Position numbers and translations under genes: made by a program. The notes beneath the pieces were generated by a model. The model worked only from the letters and a program-made list of their open reading frames with translations. It had not been told where the DNA came from and did not search any database. A stretch of DNA of 64,000 nt, from NCBI GenBank assembly GCA_035628135.1, contig DASPKM010000004.1, positions 62,001-126,000 on the forward strand, in the 5' to 3' direction. Below, piece by piece: positions 23,615 through 32,278 of the stretch; positions within the stretch are counted from its first letter, which is position 1; the number at the start of each line of letters is the position of its first letter. The stretch is from DASPKM01 sp035628135 (GTDB lineage Bacteria > Bacteroidota > Bacteroidia > Chitinophagales > Chitinophagaceae).

Positions 23615-23628
23615 CTCCATTTATGGAG
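23615..23628 (-). promoter_or_regulatory. Hairpin containing the Shine-Dalgarno sequence of the hemerythrin gene
   Basis: CTCCAT-AA-ATGGAG on the minus strand is a perfect 6-bp hairpin. Its 3' arm contains GGAG, part of GGAGGG, located 9 bases before the ATG at 23604. Strong Shine-Dalgarno sequences are unusual in Bacteroidota, so both the motif and its masking are notable. Folding in the cell is not shown. Confidence 0.45.
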
Positions 23629-23673
23629 TAGCTAATTATATGCCGTAATAAAAAACTGGGGAAAATTAACACA

Positions 23674-24435
23674 TTATTGGAGCGAGCGTATGATCTCCAC
23701 AAAGTCGTCCGCCACTAATGATGCGCCACCTACCAATCCGCCGTCCACATCGGGACAGCTGAACAATTCCCGCGCATTGTTTGCCTTTACGCTGCCGCCA
23801 TACAATATCGATATTTCGTCGGCCACTTCTACCCCGTATTGAGACGCCAATACCCCGCGGAGGTGCGCATGCATTTCCTGGGCTTGTTCGGCAGTAGCGG
23901 TCTTGCCCGTGCCTATAGCCCAGATGGGTTCATATGCAATGATGATGTTGCCGAGCTGCTCCGCATTAAGGTGAAAGAGTGATTCGCGTAACTGTGTTTC
24001 CACAAAACTGTTTTGATTGCCCGCTTCGCGTATGGGCAAGGCCTCACCGCAACAAAATATAGGCGTGATGTCGTTTTCCAGGCAGCGGTCGATTTTTTCG
24101 GCCAGCATCTGGTTCGACTCGCCAAAATATTCCCTGCGCTCGCTATGCCCGAGAATGCAGTACTCAATCCCGATGGATTGCAACATTTCTGCGGATACCT
24201 CACCGGTATACGCGCCGGATTTTTTATGATAGCAATTCTGGGCCGCTGTAAAATAATTTGGCTCTTCAGCCACCTCGCTGTTTGTCATAATAAGGTAAGG
24301 GAACGGAACAGCAAACAGCACCATTTGATCGGGCGATAATGCTATGCCGGGTTTCAGTATCTCATTCAACAGTTTTTCGGCCTGCTGGTAAGTACAATTC
24401 ATTTTCCAGTTGGCTGCAGCTATTTGTTTTCTCAT
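23674..24435 (-). CDS. tpiA: Triosephosphate isomerase
   Basis: About 253 residues from the ATG at 24435 (MRKQIAAANWKMN), the normal TIM length. Upstream in-frame ATGs at 24438 and 24456 exist, but the latter falls inside the neighbouring gene. Catalytic residues are all visible: Asn/Lys in AANWKMN, His in GIEYCILGHSERREYFGES, Glu in IIAYEPIWAIGTGKTATAEQ (flexible loop 6), and the phosphate-binding ISILYGGSVKANNARE and DVDGGLVGGASL. It interconverts dihydroxyacetone phosphate and glyceraldehyde 3-phosphate in the cytoplasm. It follows the GlmU-like gene at 7 bases. Confidence 0.98.
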   Translation of the reverse strand: MRKQIAAANWKMNCTYQQAEKLLNEILKPGIALSPDQMVLFAVPFPYLIMTNSEVAEEPNYFTAAQNCYHKKSGAYTGEVSAEMLQSIGIEYCILGHSERREYFGESNQMLAEKIDRCLENDITPIFCCGEALPIREAGNQNSFVETQLRESLFHLNAEQLGNIIIAYEPIWAIGTGKTATAEQAQEMHAHLRGVLASQYGVEVADEISILYGGSVKANNARELFSCPDVDGGLVGGASLVADDFVEIIRSLQ

Positions 24436-24442
24436 CATCGTA

Positions 24443-25492
24443 TTATAATTCGTCAAAAATAGTTTTCAACTGCTGAATATCATCCTCGGTGAGCGATTGA
24501 TTTTTCAATTTTTTCCAGTTCCCAATATCTTTCAACGCTTTTTCAAATTCATATTTTGATAATGTGTGATTGCCCCAGGTAAAGTCAGGAATATGCTTTG
24601 GCGTTAGTCCTTCGCCAAATACATTGCAGCATACGCCTACCATGGTGCCGGTATTGAATGATGAATTGATGGCCGAACGGGAATAATCGCCCATGAGCAG
24701 CCCGCATTTTTGTCCCGCATTGCTGAATGTTTTGCCGGCATTGTCCCAGACCTTTACATCACCCGCCGTGTTTTTGATGTTGGAATTGGAAGTGCCCGCG
24801 CCCAGGTTGCACCACTCGCCTATTACCGAATCGCCGAGGTAACCGTCATGGGCCTTGTTGGAATAACCGAACAGCACCGAATTCTTGATCTCTCCGCCTA
24901 CTACGCAGTGCGGGCCAACGGTTGTTGCCCCGTAAATGCGGCTGCCCATTTTTACTACCGAGCCCTCGCCCAATGAAAAAGGGCCGCGGATAAAGCTTCC
25001 TTCCATGATCTCGGCGTTGCGGCCGATATAGATGGGCCCGGTAGAGGCGTTCAGCATGCAATGGCCCAGGGTCGCTCCCGGCTCTATAAATACGTTGGTG
25101 GAGCTGATTACCTGCACCGTGTCCGGGATAGACCCGGAATTCTTATTCGCCCTTAGCAAGGCAAAGTCTTCGCGGATGGCCTGGTCATTAAATAAAAAGA
25201 TCTCCCAGGGGTGTTTTAGCTGGCGCAGGCCTTCAGGCATTTGTTCCGGCGGCCGCCCCCGCTCCAGCACTAAATCGGCAAAAGCCTTCGTAGGAATAAT
25301 ATTGGCGGGAATGATGAGGGCCTCTCCGGAATATTCTCCATTGTTCCTGGCCTTTAGGGGTTTAAGGCCGGTGAGCAATTCCCATTTTTCGCGAATGGTG
25401 AGGATGCCTACCCTGATATCGGAAGTGTGGCGGGTGCGGGTGAACGGGTACAGGCTCTCGGCTATTGGGCTATCATCCAGGATCAGTTTCAT
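24443..25492 (-). CDS. GlmU-like putative sugar nucleotidyltransferase / left-handed beta-helix protein
   Basis: About 349 residues from the ATG at 25492; a longer frame would start inside the rpmE2 terminator, so it is rejected. The N-terminal third (MKLILDDSPIAESLYPFTRTRHTSDIRVGILTIREKWE) matches the GlmU-family protein type of Bacteroidota, in which the canonical GGxGTRM loop is missing. The second half is a hexapeptide-repeat beta-helix: TNVFIEPGATLGHCML, IYIGRNAEIMEGSFIRGPFSLGEGSVV, VVGGEIKNSVLF and WCNLGAGTSNSNI. The beta-helix resembles the GlmU acetyltransferase part, so sugar-phosphate or acyl transfer is plausible; the exact reaction is unknown. It is co-directional with tpiA. Confidence 0.8.
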   Translation of the reverse strand: MKLILDDSPIAESLYPFTRTRHTSDIRVGILTIREKWELLTGLKPLKARNNGEYSGEALIIPANIIPTKAFADLVLERGRPPEQMPEGLRQLKHPWEIFLFNDQAIREDFALLRANKNSGSIPDTVQVISSTNVFIEPGATLGHCMLNASTGPIYIGRNAEIMEGSFIRGPFSLGEGSVVKMGSRIYGATTVGPHCVVGGEIKNSVLFGYSNKAHDGYLGDSVIGEWCNLGAGTSNSNIKNTAGDVKVWDNAGKTFSNAGQKCGLLMGDYSRSAINSSFNTGTMVGVCCNVFGEGLTPKHIPDFTWGNHTLSKYEFEKALKDIGNWKKLKNQSLTEDDIQQLKTIFDEL

Positions 25493-25507
25493 GCGGATAA
25501 AGCTAAT

Positions 25508-25534
25508 AAAAAACCCGAGGAAGAATCCCCGGGT
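25508..25534 (-). terminator. Intrinsic terminator of rpmE2
   Basis: Minus strand: ACCCGGGG-ATTCTT-CCTCGGGT followed by TTTTT. Located about 36 bases after the rpmE2 stop and before the GlmU-like ATG. Confidence 0.85.
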
Positions 25535-25569
25535 CAAGTATAGCCATGAAAAACAAAAAATCTTTATGC

Positions 25570-25818
25570 TTATTTTTTAGCGTATTTCTTCTTGAACTTA
25601 TCGATACGGCCTGCTGTATCTACCAATACTTTCTGGCCTGTAAAGAACGGGTGAGAAGTGTTCGAAATTTCCAGCTTGATCAGCGGGTATTCCTTTCCAT
25701 CTTCCCATTTGATGCTTTCTTTGGTAGGCGCGGATGAACGGCTCAAAAATGAATAGCCATTACTCATGTCCTTAAAAACAACGAACCTATAGTTTTCCGG
25801 ATGAATCCCTTTTTTCAT
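25570..25818 (-). CDS. rpmE2: Type B 50S ribosomal protein L31
   Basis: This 82-residue protein has the type B L31 signature: MKKGIHPENYRFVVFKDMSNGYSFLSRS, then LIKLEISNTSHPFFTGQKVLVDTAGRIDKFKKKYAK. The zinc-binding CxxC pairs of type A L31 are absent, which defines the zinc-free form. It is part of the large ribosomal subunit. It is a single-gene unit between a good promoter (TTTG-N20-TACTTTTG) and a terminator. Confidence 0.98.
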   Translation of the reverse strand: MKKGIHPENYRFVVFKDMSNGYSFLSRSSAPTKESIKWEDGKEYPLIKLEISNTSHPFFTGQKVLVDTAGRIDKFKKKYAKK

Positions 25819-25876
25819 AACAACTTGACTTTTAGCAATATACGATTTGAGCCGTACGGTTTAAAAAATTGACTTG

Positions 25877-25908
25877 CAAAAGTAAGCCATAGTTGCCAAA
25901 TATTCAAA
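25877..25908 (-). promoter_or_regulatory. Promoter of rpmE2
   Basis: Minus strand TTTG (25905-25908), a 20-base spacer, then TACTTTTG (25877-25884). Both boxes fit the Bacteroidota consensus. Transcription would start near 25870, about 50 bases before the ATG. Confidence 0.7.
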
Positions 25909-26028
25909 ATGTTTTATCGCCCACGGCCGGACCCTATTGTCAATAACTTCCACTTCACATTCAGTATTCACTTGCCGGTAAAACAACCACGCCATCTGTA
26001 TAATCCAACTATCGTTCCTAATCCGTGC

Positions 26029-26520
26029 TTAATCGCGCATATTCACAAACTGCAGGGCTACATCAAGGTTTGCATTCTTGCACAATTGGATCACGGACTG
26101 CAGATCGTCTATCTTTTTGCCGGTTACCCTCACCAGGTCATCCATGATCTGCGGCTGAACCTTCAGCCCGCTATCTTTCACTAATTTAGTAATCTTTTTG
26201 GCATCTTCCTGATTAAGCCCATTTTTTACTACAACTTCTTTTTTCAGCACCTTGCCGGACTGCCTCGCCTCCTTGCTGAAGTCGAATGCTTTTGCATCGA
26301 TGCCTTGCCGCATGCCGCGGCTTAGCAGCACGTCGGTCAGCTGCCGCATCTTCATATCATCGTCCGTCTCGATATTGAGTTTGTATTCTTTCTTGTTGAG
26401 GTCAATTACTACGTGCGCATCCTTGAAATCGAACCGGTTGGTAATTTCTTTGCGTGTTATGTTCACGGCATTCTCCAGCGCTTGAGCATCTACTTTAGAT
26501 ACGATATCGAATGAAGGCAT
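26029..26520 (-). CDS. yajQ: YajQ-family nucleotide-binding protein
   Basis: This 163-residue protein is of the usual YajQ length. It starts MPSFDIVSKVDAQALENAVN and contains EITNRFDFKDAHVVIDLNKKEYKLNIETDDDMKM, which is the family signature, then LLSRGMRQGIDAKAFDF and KKITKLVKDSGLKVQPQIMDDLVRVTGKKIDDLQSVIQLCK. Members fold as two RRM-like domains and bind cyclic di-GMP in some species; the effect here is unknown. It is a single gene separated from the receptor gene downstream of it by nested palindromes. Confidence 0.95.
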   Translation of the reverse strand: MPSFDIVSKVDAQALENAVNITRKEITNRFDFKDAHVVIDLNKKEYKLNIETDDDMKMRQLTDVLLSRGMRQGIDAKAFDFSKEARQSGKVLKKEVVVKNGLNQEDAKKITKLVKDSGLKVQPQIMDDLVRVTGKKIDDLQSVIQLCKNANLDVALQFVNMRD

Positions 26521-26540
26521 CAGTTAGTTCCGGAATTTTA

Positions 26541-26616
26541 GAATCGGGAAATTGGGAAATTTATCGCAAATTCCAAAATTTCCTTCAGAGTGGCGCTCTG
26601 AACAATTTCCCGATTC
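26541..26616. repeat. Nested palindromes between yajQ and an outer-membrane receptor gene
   Basis: Outer arms GAATCGGGAAATTG (26541-26554) and CAATTTCCCGATTC (26603-26616) are exact 14-bp inverted repeats. Inside is a second hairpin, TTCAGAG-TGGCG-CTCTGAA (26584-26602). It could serve as a terminator for the receptor gene (minus strand), but there is no T-run. It does not share words with the other two palindrome families. Confidence 0.75.
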
Positions 26617-26633
26617 AACAATCCGGTTCAAAT

Positions 26634-29120
26634 TTATTGCTGGCCCTGGCCGGCCCTGCTTTCCTCTTCATTGGTGCCGGTAGTTCTTCTTCTTGCCTGG
26701 GCAACGGTAGATTTTCCAAATCGATAGCTGAAACTAACCGTAAAGGTGCGGTTGTTCCATCTGTTGCGAACATCCACGTCGATATTGGCGTACTTGGTAT
26801 GGCCTGAGAACTTCTGCCAATGGAAAGGATCGCGTAAGTTGAAACGCAGGGTTCCCTTTCCTTTCAGCAGGTTATTTTTTTGGGCGCCAAGGGTCATGAA
26901 GTACATGGGATCAGCTACAGACAAACCATCTACTCCCTTACCGCGGTACCAGCCGCTGATTTCTCCCGACCAACCTTTCTTAAAGGTGAACATGTTGGAC
27001 ACGTTCACCATAAACGACGTGAATTGCAGGTCTACTACGTCATTCACTTTGGTAGTGGAATTATATACGATGCCTTCATAATGGTTGTTGAACACGTTTA
27101 CAAAAACGTTCGAGTTCCACCATTTGGCAACCTTTACAGGCGCAGTAACCCCAATGCCTATGTTTTGCAGTTTTGCAACGTTGTCGGGCGTTAAGAAAGT
27201 GATCCGCTCATCTTGCTTCAGTATCTGCGAAAGCACATCATTGGTTTCGGTATAGTTCAATACTGTTGTTAAACCATTCTTGAAAGAATGACGGATTTCG
27301 AAATTATTGGCATACTGCGGAAGCAGGTATGGATTTCCCTGGCGGAACGTAAGTGAATCAAGATACCACCTGAACGGGTTAAGGTCCTGGTAATTCGGAC
27401 GATTGATCCTTCTGCCGTAAGAAACAGTCAGCGTATGAGATTTGTTGATCTGATAATTCAGATAAATAGTAGGGAATAAACTGGTATAGTTTCTCGTAAA
27501 CGATGAATCAAGCGCTACCTGGTTTCCCCTCGAAACCGTATTCTCCATTCTCAACCCTGTTTGTGCGCTGAATTTTTTCCATTGCTTATTGATACTTATA
27601 TAAGCCGCGTTGATGTTCTCTTTGTAAATAAAATGATTTGAACGCGCATTATCCTTTACCCAATCATTACCCGCCCAACGGCTATATACGACCTCATTAT
27701 CATTTTGCACATAGCTTATCTTGAAACCGGCGTCAAATCGCATATTATTCTTTAAAGGTTTTGTATAGTCGGATTTGATAGAATAGATATCGATAACACC
27801 AGGAATATCTCCTTTCAATTCAAAATGGCCGGTTTTGGGCCCTCCCGGCGCATCGTACGTGTCTGTAAGCAGCAGCGAGGTAGAGCTGTTTTTGTAGCCA
27901 ACATAGTCGAGGTCCACAGTGATCTCCTGTCCTGTTGAATCGAATATGTGTTTATAATTAAGGTTTCCTGAAAAATTTGAAAAGTTCAGCTTGGTGGTGC
28001 TAATCGATTCCAATACGGACTCTATAGAACCGTCGGGCCTGATCAGCGTTTGTGTATTATTGTTATGGGGTCTTCCTGCAAAAGTGAATCCATTCAATAC
28101 AATGCCCCAGGTGGTTCTTTTGTTCTTAAAGAAATCCAGTCCCACTTTAACGGTGTAGTTATTATTTCGGCCGTTGAAAACTGAATTCTGGCGTGTTGTT
28201 ACGTCTATGGCGCCATTCGGTTCGTACAACCTTCTTTCCAGGGTAAGGTCGCTTTTGTTTTCATTGTAGTTGTAGTTGACGTTACCGAACAGGTTGATCT
28301 TCCCTTTCCTGTAGTTCAGGTTCAGGCTTTCGGAAGCGCGTACGGGCGTCAAGGTAGCGTTAGCCCTTTTATAAAATCCCATTGTGCCACCCGTGGTAAA
28401 GCTTCCATTGAAACCTTCATTCCTGCTTTTCTTTGTTTTGATATTGATGATGCCCGAATTTCCCGAAGCATCATATTTGGCCGGGGGATTCGTCATGATC
28501 TCGATCTGGTCCAGTCCCGAAGCCGGCATATTGCGCAATACATTGGCAAGGTCCGTTGCAGACAGGTAGGTCGGCTTTCCATCCATCATCACAATCACGC
28601 CCTGTTTGCCCTTCAAGCTGATATTTCCGTCATTGTCAACTGAAATGCCCGGCGATTTTTCCAGCACTTCCAGTGCAGTTGCTCCTGCGTTGGTGGGCGC
28701 GGCTTCCACATTCACGACTGTCCTGTCAATTTTATTTTCGATCAATGGCCGCTTACCGGTAACAGTAACCTCACCTAAGGATTTAGGAGCAGGCGCCAAT
28801 TTTAAAGCATCGAGCTTTACAGAACTTTTTTCTGCAGAAATCGTAAATGGCTGGCTGGAAATTTTTGTAAAGCCTGTAGCGGTAATCGCCAGAACGTATT
28901 CGCCCTCGGCAATTTTTTCAAATTCAAAAATTCCGGCCTTATCGGTGATGCCGGCTTTTACAAGGGCCTTGTCTTTAGTGCGCAACAGGGTAACAGTGGC
29001 AGATTCGATGGGCTGATGTTTGTCGTCGGTGACCACACCTGTGATCTTCCCATTCTTGGTTTGTGCGAACAGTGATGTGCAGCAGCAGCACATCAACAGG
29101 AAAGTAAAAAACCTTTTCAT
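26634..29120 (-). CDS. PF14905-type outer-membrane beta-barrel receptor (TonB-dependent-like), copy 1
   Basis: About 828 residues from the ATG at 29120, chosen because it gives a signal peptide (MKRFFTFLLMCCCCTSLFAQ); upstream starts add 30 residues without sense. Order of domains: carboxypeptidase-regulatory-like domain (about 22-105: GKITGVVTDDKHQPIESATVTLL), plug domain (RTVVNVEAAPTNAGATALEVLEKSPGISVDNDGNISLKG, IMTNPPAKYDASGNSGIINIKTKK), then a beta-barrel with PF14905 features (INRPNYQDLNPF, ending VSFSYRFGK). The substrate is unknown; proteins of this family are often linked to metal or oligomer uptake or efflux. It is followed 234 bases upstream by a close paralogue in the same direction. 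Confidence 0.88.
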   Translation of the reverse strand: MKRFFTFLLMCCCCTSLFAQTKNGKITGVVTDDKHQPIESATVTLLRTKDKALVKAGITDKAGIFEFEKIAEGEYVLAITATGFTKISSQPFTISAEKSSVKLDALKLAPAPKSLGEVTVTGKRPLIENKIDRTVVNVEAAPTNAGATALEVLEKSPGISVDNDGNISLKGKQGVIVMMDGKPTYLSATDLANVLRNMPASGLDQIEIMTNPPAKYDASGNSGIINIKTKKSRNEGFNGSFTTGGTMGFYKRANATLTPVRASESLNLNYRKGKINLFGNVNYNYNENKSDLTLERRLYEPNGAIDVTTRQNSVFNGRNNNYTVKVGLDFFKNKRTTWGIVLNGFTFAGRPHNNNTQTLIRPDGSIESVLESISTTKLNFSNFSGNLNYKHIFDSTGQEITVDLDYVGYKNSSTSLLLTDTYDAPGGPKTGHFELKGDIPGVIDIYSIKSDYTKPLKNNMRFDAGFKISYVQNDNEVVYSRWAGNDWVKDNARSNHFIYKENINAAYISINKQWKKFSAQTGLRMENTVSRGNQVALDSSFTRNYTSLFPTIYLNYQINKSHTLTVSYGRRINRPNYQDLNPFRWYLDSLTFRQGNPYLLPQYANNFEIRHSFKNGLTTVLNYTETNDVLSQILKQDERITFLTPDNVAKLQNIGIGVTAPVKVAKWWNSNVFVNVFNNHYEGIVYNSTTKVNDVVDLQFTSFMVNVSNMFTFKKGWSGEISGWYRGKGVDGLSVADPMYFMTLGAQKNNLLKGKGTLRFNLRDPFHWQKFSGHTKYANIDVDVRNRWNNRTFTVSFSYRFGKSTVAQARRRTTGTNEEESRAGQGQQ

Positions 29121-29303
29121 GCGTTTAAGAGTTTTGTTTTTCATTAGCCTACGGCAAAAATCCGCCGTAAGTCCTGGTTTTAAAAAGCAATTATGACGAG
29201 ATAGTGACAAGACGTTTTAAAGGGGCCATATCAGGTTTCAATACACCAACGGAAACAATCAGGGATAAACGAACTGACGAGCCTGTCGTGTATTTACCAA
29301 AAG

Positions 29304-29324
29304 AGCCTCCCTTACCGGGAGGCT
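29304..29324 (-). terminator. Hairpin after receptor copy 2
   Basis: AGCCTCCC-TTACC-GGGAGGCT is a strong 8-bp stem. On the minus strand it is followed by CTTTTGG, a modest T-run. It lies 30 bases after the stop of the second receptor gene and separates it from copy 1. Confidence 0.65.
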
Positions 29325-29353
29325 GTTGAATCATGGCTATATGGTTGTTAGGG

Positions 29354-31813
29354 TTATTCACCTGATTTTACGCGATTTTGTTCTTCGGCTGCACTTGCTT
29401 TTTTACGTTGCGTGTTTCCATTGAGCGGTTTGCCGAACCTATAAGTAAATGCTATGTTGGCAACCCTTGAATCGCGGTAGTTCCGGAACCTGGCTTCTGT
29501 TGATTCGAAATTGATAGTGCCCTTCGGCATCTGTGTATAGAGAATGTCGCGCACGTTGAATCTCACAGTGCCCTTTCCTTTCATCACCTGCTTCGATACA
29601 CCCACGCCCAATTGTCCCATCGGCTGGATCTGTATTTGTCCTTCGATGCCTTTAGACCTGTACCATCCGCTTACTTCGGCGCTCCATCCTTTTTTGAAAC
29701 GGAACTGGTTGTTCATGTTCACCATAAAGTTGGTGGCTTCTATTTCCAGGAACTCGCCGTGCACAATGCCACTGAACTTAGTGTGGTTAACATTGGTATA
29801 GATCATGGTAGTGAACCATTTTGTCAAAGGCTTTTGCAGGCTGATGGCTGCTCCGCCGTTCTGGCGTTTGCCAAGGTTTCCTTCGCGAACGATGGTGGCA
29901 TAACCATTCTCGCCATTGGGCTTTTGCTCCTGGTCGAACGTTTCGGTCATGAAATCAGTGGTCACACCGTAGTTGAGCGTGGTAGTAAGCATACCCTTAT
30001 AGATATGCGTAAATTCTACGTTGTTGGAATATTGCGGTTTCAGGAAGGGGTTGCCGGAACCATAAGTGTATTTGTCGATAAAGAACATGAAGGGGTTCAG
30101 GTCCTGGTAAGCAGGACGGTCGATCCTGCGGCCGAACGAAAGACCGAACTGGTTCGATTTGTTGGCGCTGTAGCTCACATACATTGTCGGGAACAGGCTG
30201 CTGTACGAATTATCGAACGAAGAGTCGGCTTGTGTAGGATTGCCATACTGGTGTCCTTTGTAATTCGTGTTCTCGAAGCGCAACCCCGCCTGTATGCCCC
30301 ACTGCTTGTTGAGCTGCCTGTTCACGCTTACATAGGCTGCATTCACGTTCTCTTTGTATTTGAAGAAATTGGTCTTGGTATAATCTGGCTGCCATTCGCT
30401 CATCCACTCGAAATAATTGGCCTTGCTGTCGTTGACCACATAACTCGACTTTACGCCCATTTCCATCTTCATGCCTTTCTTCAGGGGCAGCGTGTAATCC
30501 ATGCGGGCAGAATAGATATCTATATTACCGGGAAGGTCGCCCAACAATTGCTCATCGTATTTTTTTACCCAGCCACCGGAAAAAGTGGTATTCACAAAGT
30601 ATTGGTCGTTGCCGATCCGGTAAGCAATGCGGTCGACGTCAATGGTCAATTCCCTTCCGGTAGAATCGAACTGGTGGCGCAGGTTCAGGTTCACGCTTCC
30701 GTTCTTCCACAATTCTGTAACCCTGGTGCCTGCGTGAACAATGGAGTCTACGTTTAATTGGGGGTCTTTCAGGTAGCTGGTATTATCGCCCAACTGCCTC
30801 GATGTATTATAGAAGCCCGACAGCACAATACCGAGTGTGGTCCTTTTGGTCAGGAAATAATCCATGCCGAGTTTCAGGTTGTTGCTCATGTTGCGGCGCT
30901 TCATGAACGAGCTTTGTTCGAATATTGCGTTGGTTGTTTTATCGTCGTTTTTGTAGCGGCGGAAAATATCCAGTTGCTGGAAGTTGTTGTTGCGTCCGAA
31001 GCTGTAGGTACCGAAAATATTTATTTTGCCATTGCGGTAGTTCATGTTCACACTCTCGTTGGTCTTGAAGTACACGCCTTGTCCTGCACCCACGGTGAGG
31101 CTTCCGTTAAAGCCTTTCACTTTATTTTTCTTTGTCTTGATATTGATCACGCCTGCATTGCCAGATGCGTCGAACCTGGCGGGTGGGTTGGTCATGATCT
31201 CTACCTGGTCGAGTTGTGTTGCCTGCATGCCACGCAGCATGTTGGCCAATTCAGGGCCGCTCAAGTATGAGGGACGCCCGTCGACCAAAATGATAACACC
31301 TTGTTTTCCTTTCAGGCTGATGTTGCCATCTTTATCCACCTGCACGCCGGGCGCTTTTTCCAGCACTTCCAGTGCGGTGGCTCCCACGTTTGTGATAGAG
31401 GCTTCCACGTTCACTACGGTACGGTCGATCTTTTGCTCAACCATGGGCCTGGCGGTAGAAACCGTTACTGCTGCAAGGTCTTTGCTTTTAACTGCCAGCA
31501 CCATGGGTTGCAGGGCTATTGATTTATTGGCTTCGCTTATTTCGAAAGCGGGAGAATAAGATTTGTTATAACCCACGGCACTTACCATTACCAGGTATTG
31601 GCCGGGCTTAGTGTTATCAAATTCGAATTTGCCCGATTTGTCGGACATCATGATCTTAACGAGGGAGGAATCTTTGCTTTTTAAAAGGGAGATGGTGGCC
31701 GCTTCTATTGCTTTTGAGCCGTCCCCTACCGAACCTTTAATGCTGGACTGCAATTGGGCAAGTCCGGCCAGGGAGCTAATCATAAGCATTGCGATGGTCA
31801 GAATCTTTTTCAT
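29354..31813 (-). CDS. PF14905-type outer-membrane beta-barrel receptor, copy 2
   Basis: This 819-residue protein has a signal peptide (MKKILTIAMLMISSLAGLAQ) and the same order of domains as copy 1: regulatory-like domain (SIKGSVGDGSKAIEAATISLL), plug (RTVVNVEASITNVGATALEVLEKAPGVQVDKDGNISLKG; IMTNPPARFDASGNAGVINIKTKKN), and barrel (RIDRPAYQDLNPFMFFIDKYTYGSGNPFLKPQYSNNVEFTH), ending NIAFTYRFGK. It clearly shares an ancestor with copy 1; the plug is nearly identical in motif order. A hairpin between the two suggests separate transcripts. A TACCTTTG -7 box overlapping a small palindrome lies 46 bases upstream. Confidence 0.88.
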   Translation of the reverse strand: MKKILTIAMLMISSLAGLAQLQSSIKGSVGDGSKAIEAATISLLKSKDSSLVKIMMSDKSGKFEFDNTKPGQYLVMVSAVGYNKSYSPAFEISEANKSIALQPMVLAVKSKDLAAVTVSTARPMVEQKIDRTVVNVEASITNVGATALEVLEKAPGVQVDKDGNISLKGKQGVIILVDGRPSYLSGPELANMLRGMQATQLDQVEIMTNPPARFDASGNAGVINIKTKKNKVKGFNGSLTVGAGQGVYFKTNESVNMNYRNGKINIFGTYSFGRNNNFQQLDIFRRYKNDDKTTNAIFEQSSFMKRRNMSNNLKLGMDYFLTKRTTLGIVLSGFYNTSRQLGDNTSYLKDPQLNVDSIVHAGTRVTELWKNGSVNLNLRHQFDSTGRELTIDVDRIAYRIGNDQYFVNTTFSGGWVKKYDEQLLGDLPGNIDIYSARMDYTLPLKKGMKMEMGVKSSYVVNDSKANYFEWMSEWQPDYTKTNFFKYKENVNAAYVSVNRQLNKQWGIQAGLRFENTNYKGHQYGNPTQADSSFDNSYSSLFPTMYVSYSANKSNQFGLSFGRRIDRPAYQDLNPFMFFIDKYTYGSGNPFLKPQYSNNVEFTHIYKGMLTTTLNYGVTTDFMTETFDQEQKPNGENGYATIVREGNLGKRQNGGAAISLQKPLTKWFTTMIYTNVNHTKFSGIVHGEFLEIEATNFMVNMNNQFRFKKGWSAEVSGWYRSKGIEGQIQIQPMGQLGVGVSKQVMKGKGTVRFNVRDILYTQMPKGTINFESTEARFRNYRDSRVANIAFTYRFGKPLNGNTQRKKASAAEEQNRVKSGE

Positions 31814-32278
31814 GATAGTTCTTTTATTAAGTTGGTACTTATTGTTGTCAATTACATTTCAAAGGTAGGTACTTTGCAATGCAAGGAACATTGTTTTGTG
31901 TTGAAGGGTTTGAAACCCTGATATCTGGCAATTGCGTGACAGGGAATGTGACGGCCAAAGGAGCAAGGGGGTTACAATCCTGCTTTTTTATGCGGATGAG
32001 CGGTAGTGACAGGAGATCAGTGGTAAAAAAAAGCGGAATGGCGTTAAAACTGCAAAAAAAGACAGATGAGCACCTGGGACAAACGGTAAGTTGATATTCG
32101 GGCCCCTGAGAGCGGCCGGCTAAAGTTTATCTGCAGGATTTTTCAGGTAGGGGGTAGCTGGAAGCAGTATGAAATGATAAAGCCAGCTTAATAAACGGGC
32201 AAACTGGGCTTCCGGAACGAAACCAAACTTGAAGGGCCAGGTGCTTAAAGGGCCGTGGAAAGGACGAAAAAGGCTGAT
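31814..32278. other. 465-bp intergenic region without genes
   Basis: The right part (31890-32278) shows no convincing coding sequence on either strand; a 71-codon plus-strand frame (31879-32094) has Lys/Ser-rich translation without features. The left part carries the promoter and operator-like palindrome of receptor copy 2. There are no repeats of the two families here. Confidence 0.6.
31860..31886 (-). promoter_or_regulatory. Promoter box with overlapping palindrome for receptor copy 2
   Basis: Minus strand TACCTTTG (31860-31867) is an exact TAnnTTTG -7 box. Immediately upstream is TTGCATTGCAA (31874-31884), a perfect 11-base palindrome inside CTTTGCAATGCAAGG on the plus strand. Such ACTTTGNANTNCAAAGT-like sites next to PF14905 receptor genes are, as I recall, bound by PadR-type regulators in related genomes; no PadR gene is in this window. 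Confidence 0.45.

Noticed and set aside
29612..30757. A 381-codon plus-strand frame inside receptor copy 2
   Set aside because: Antisense shadow with His/Val-rich translation; the minus-strand receptor is intact.
31879..32094. A 71-codon plus-strand frame in the 465-bp gap
   Set aside because: No start context, patternless translation, overlaps the promoter region of receptor copy 2.
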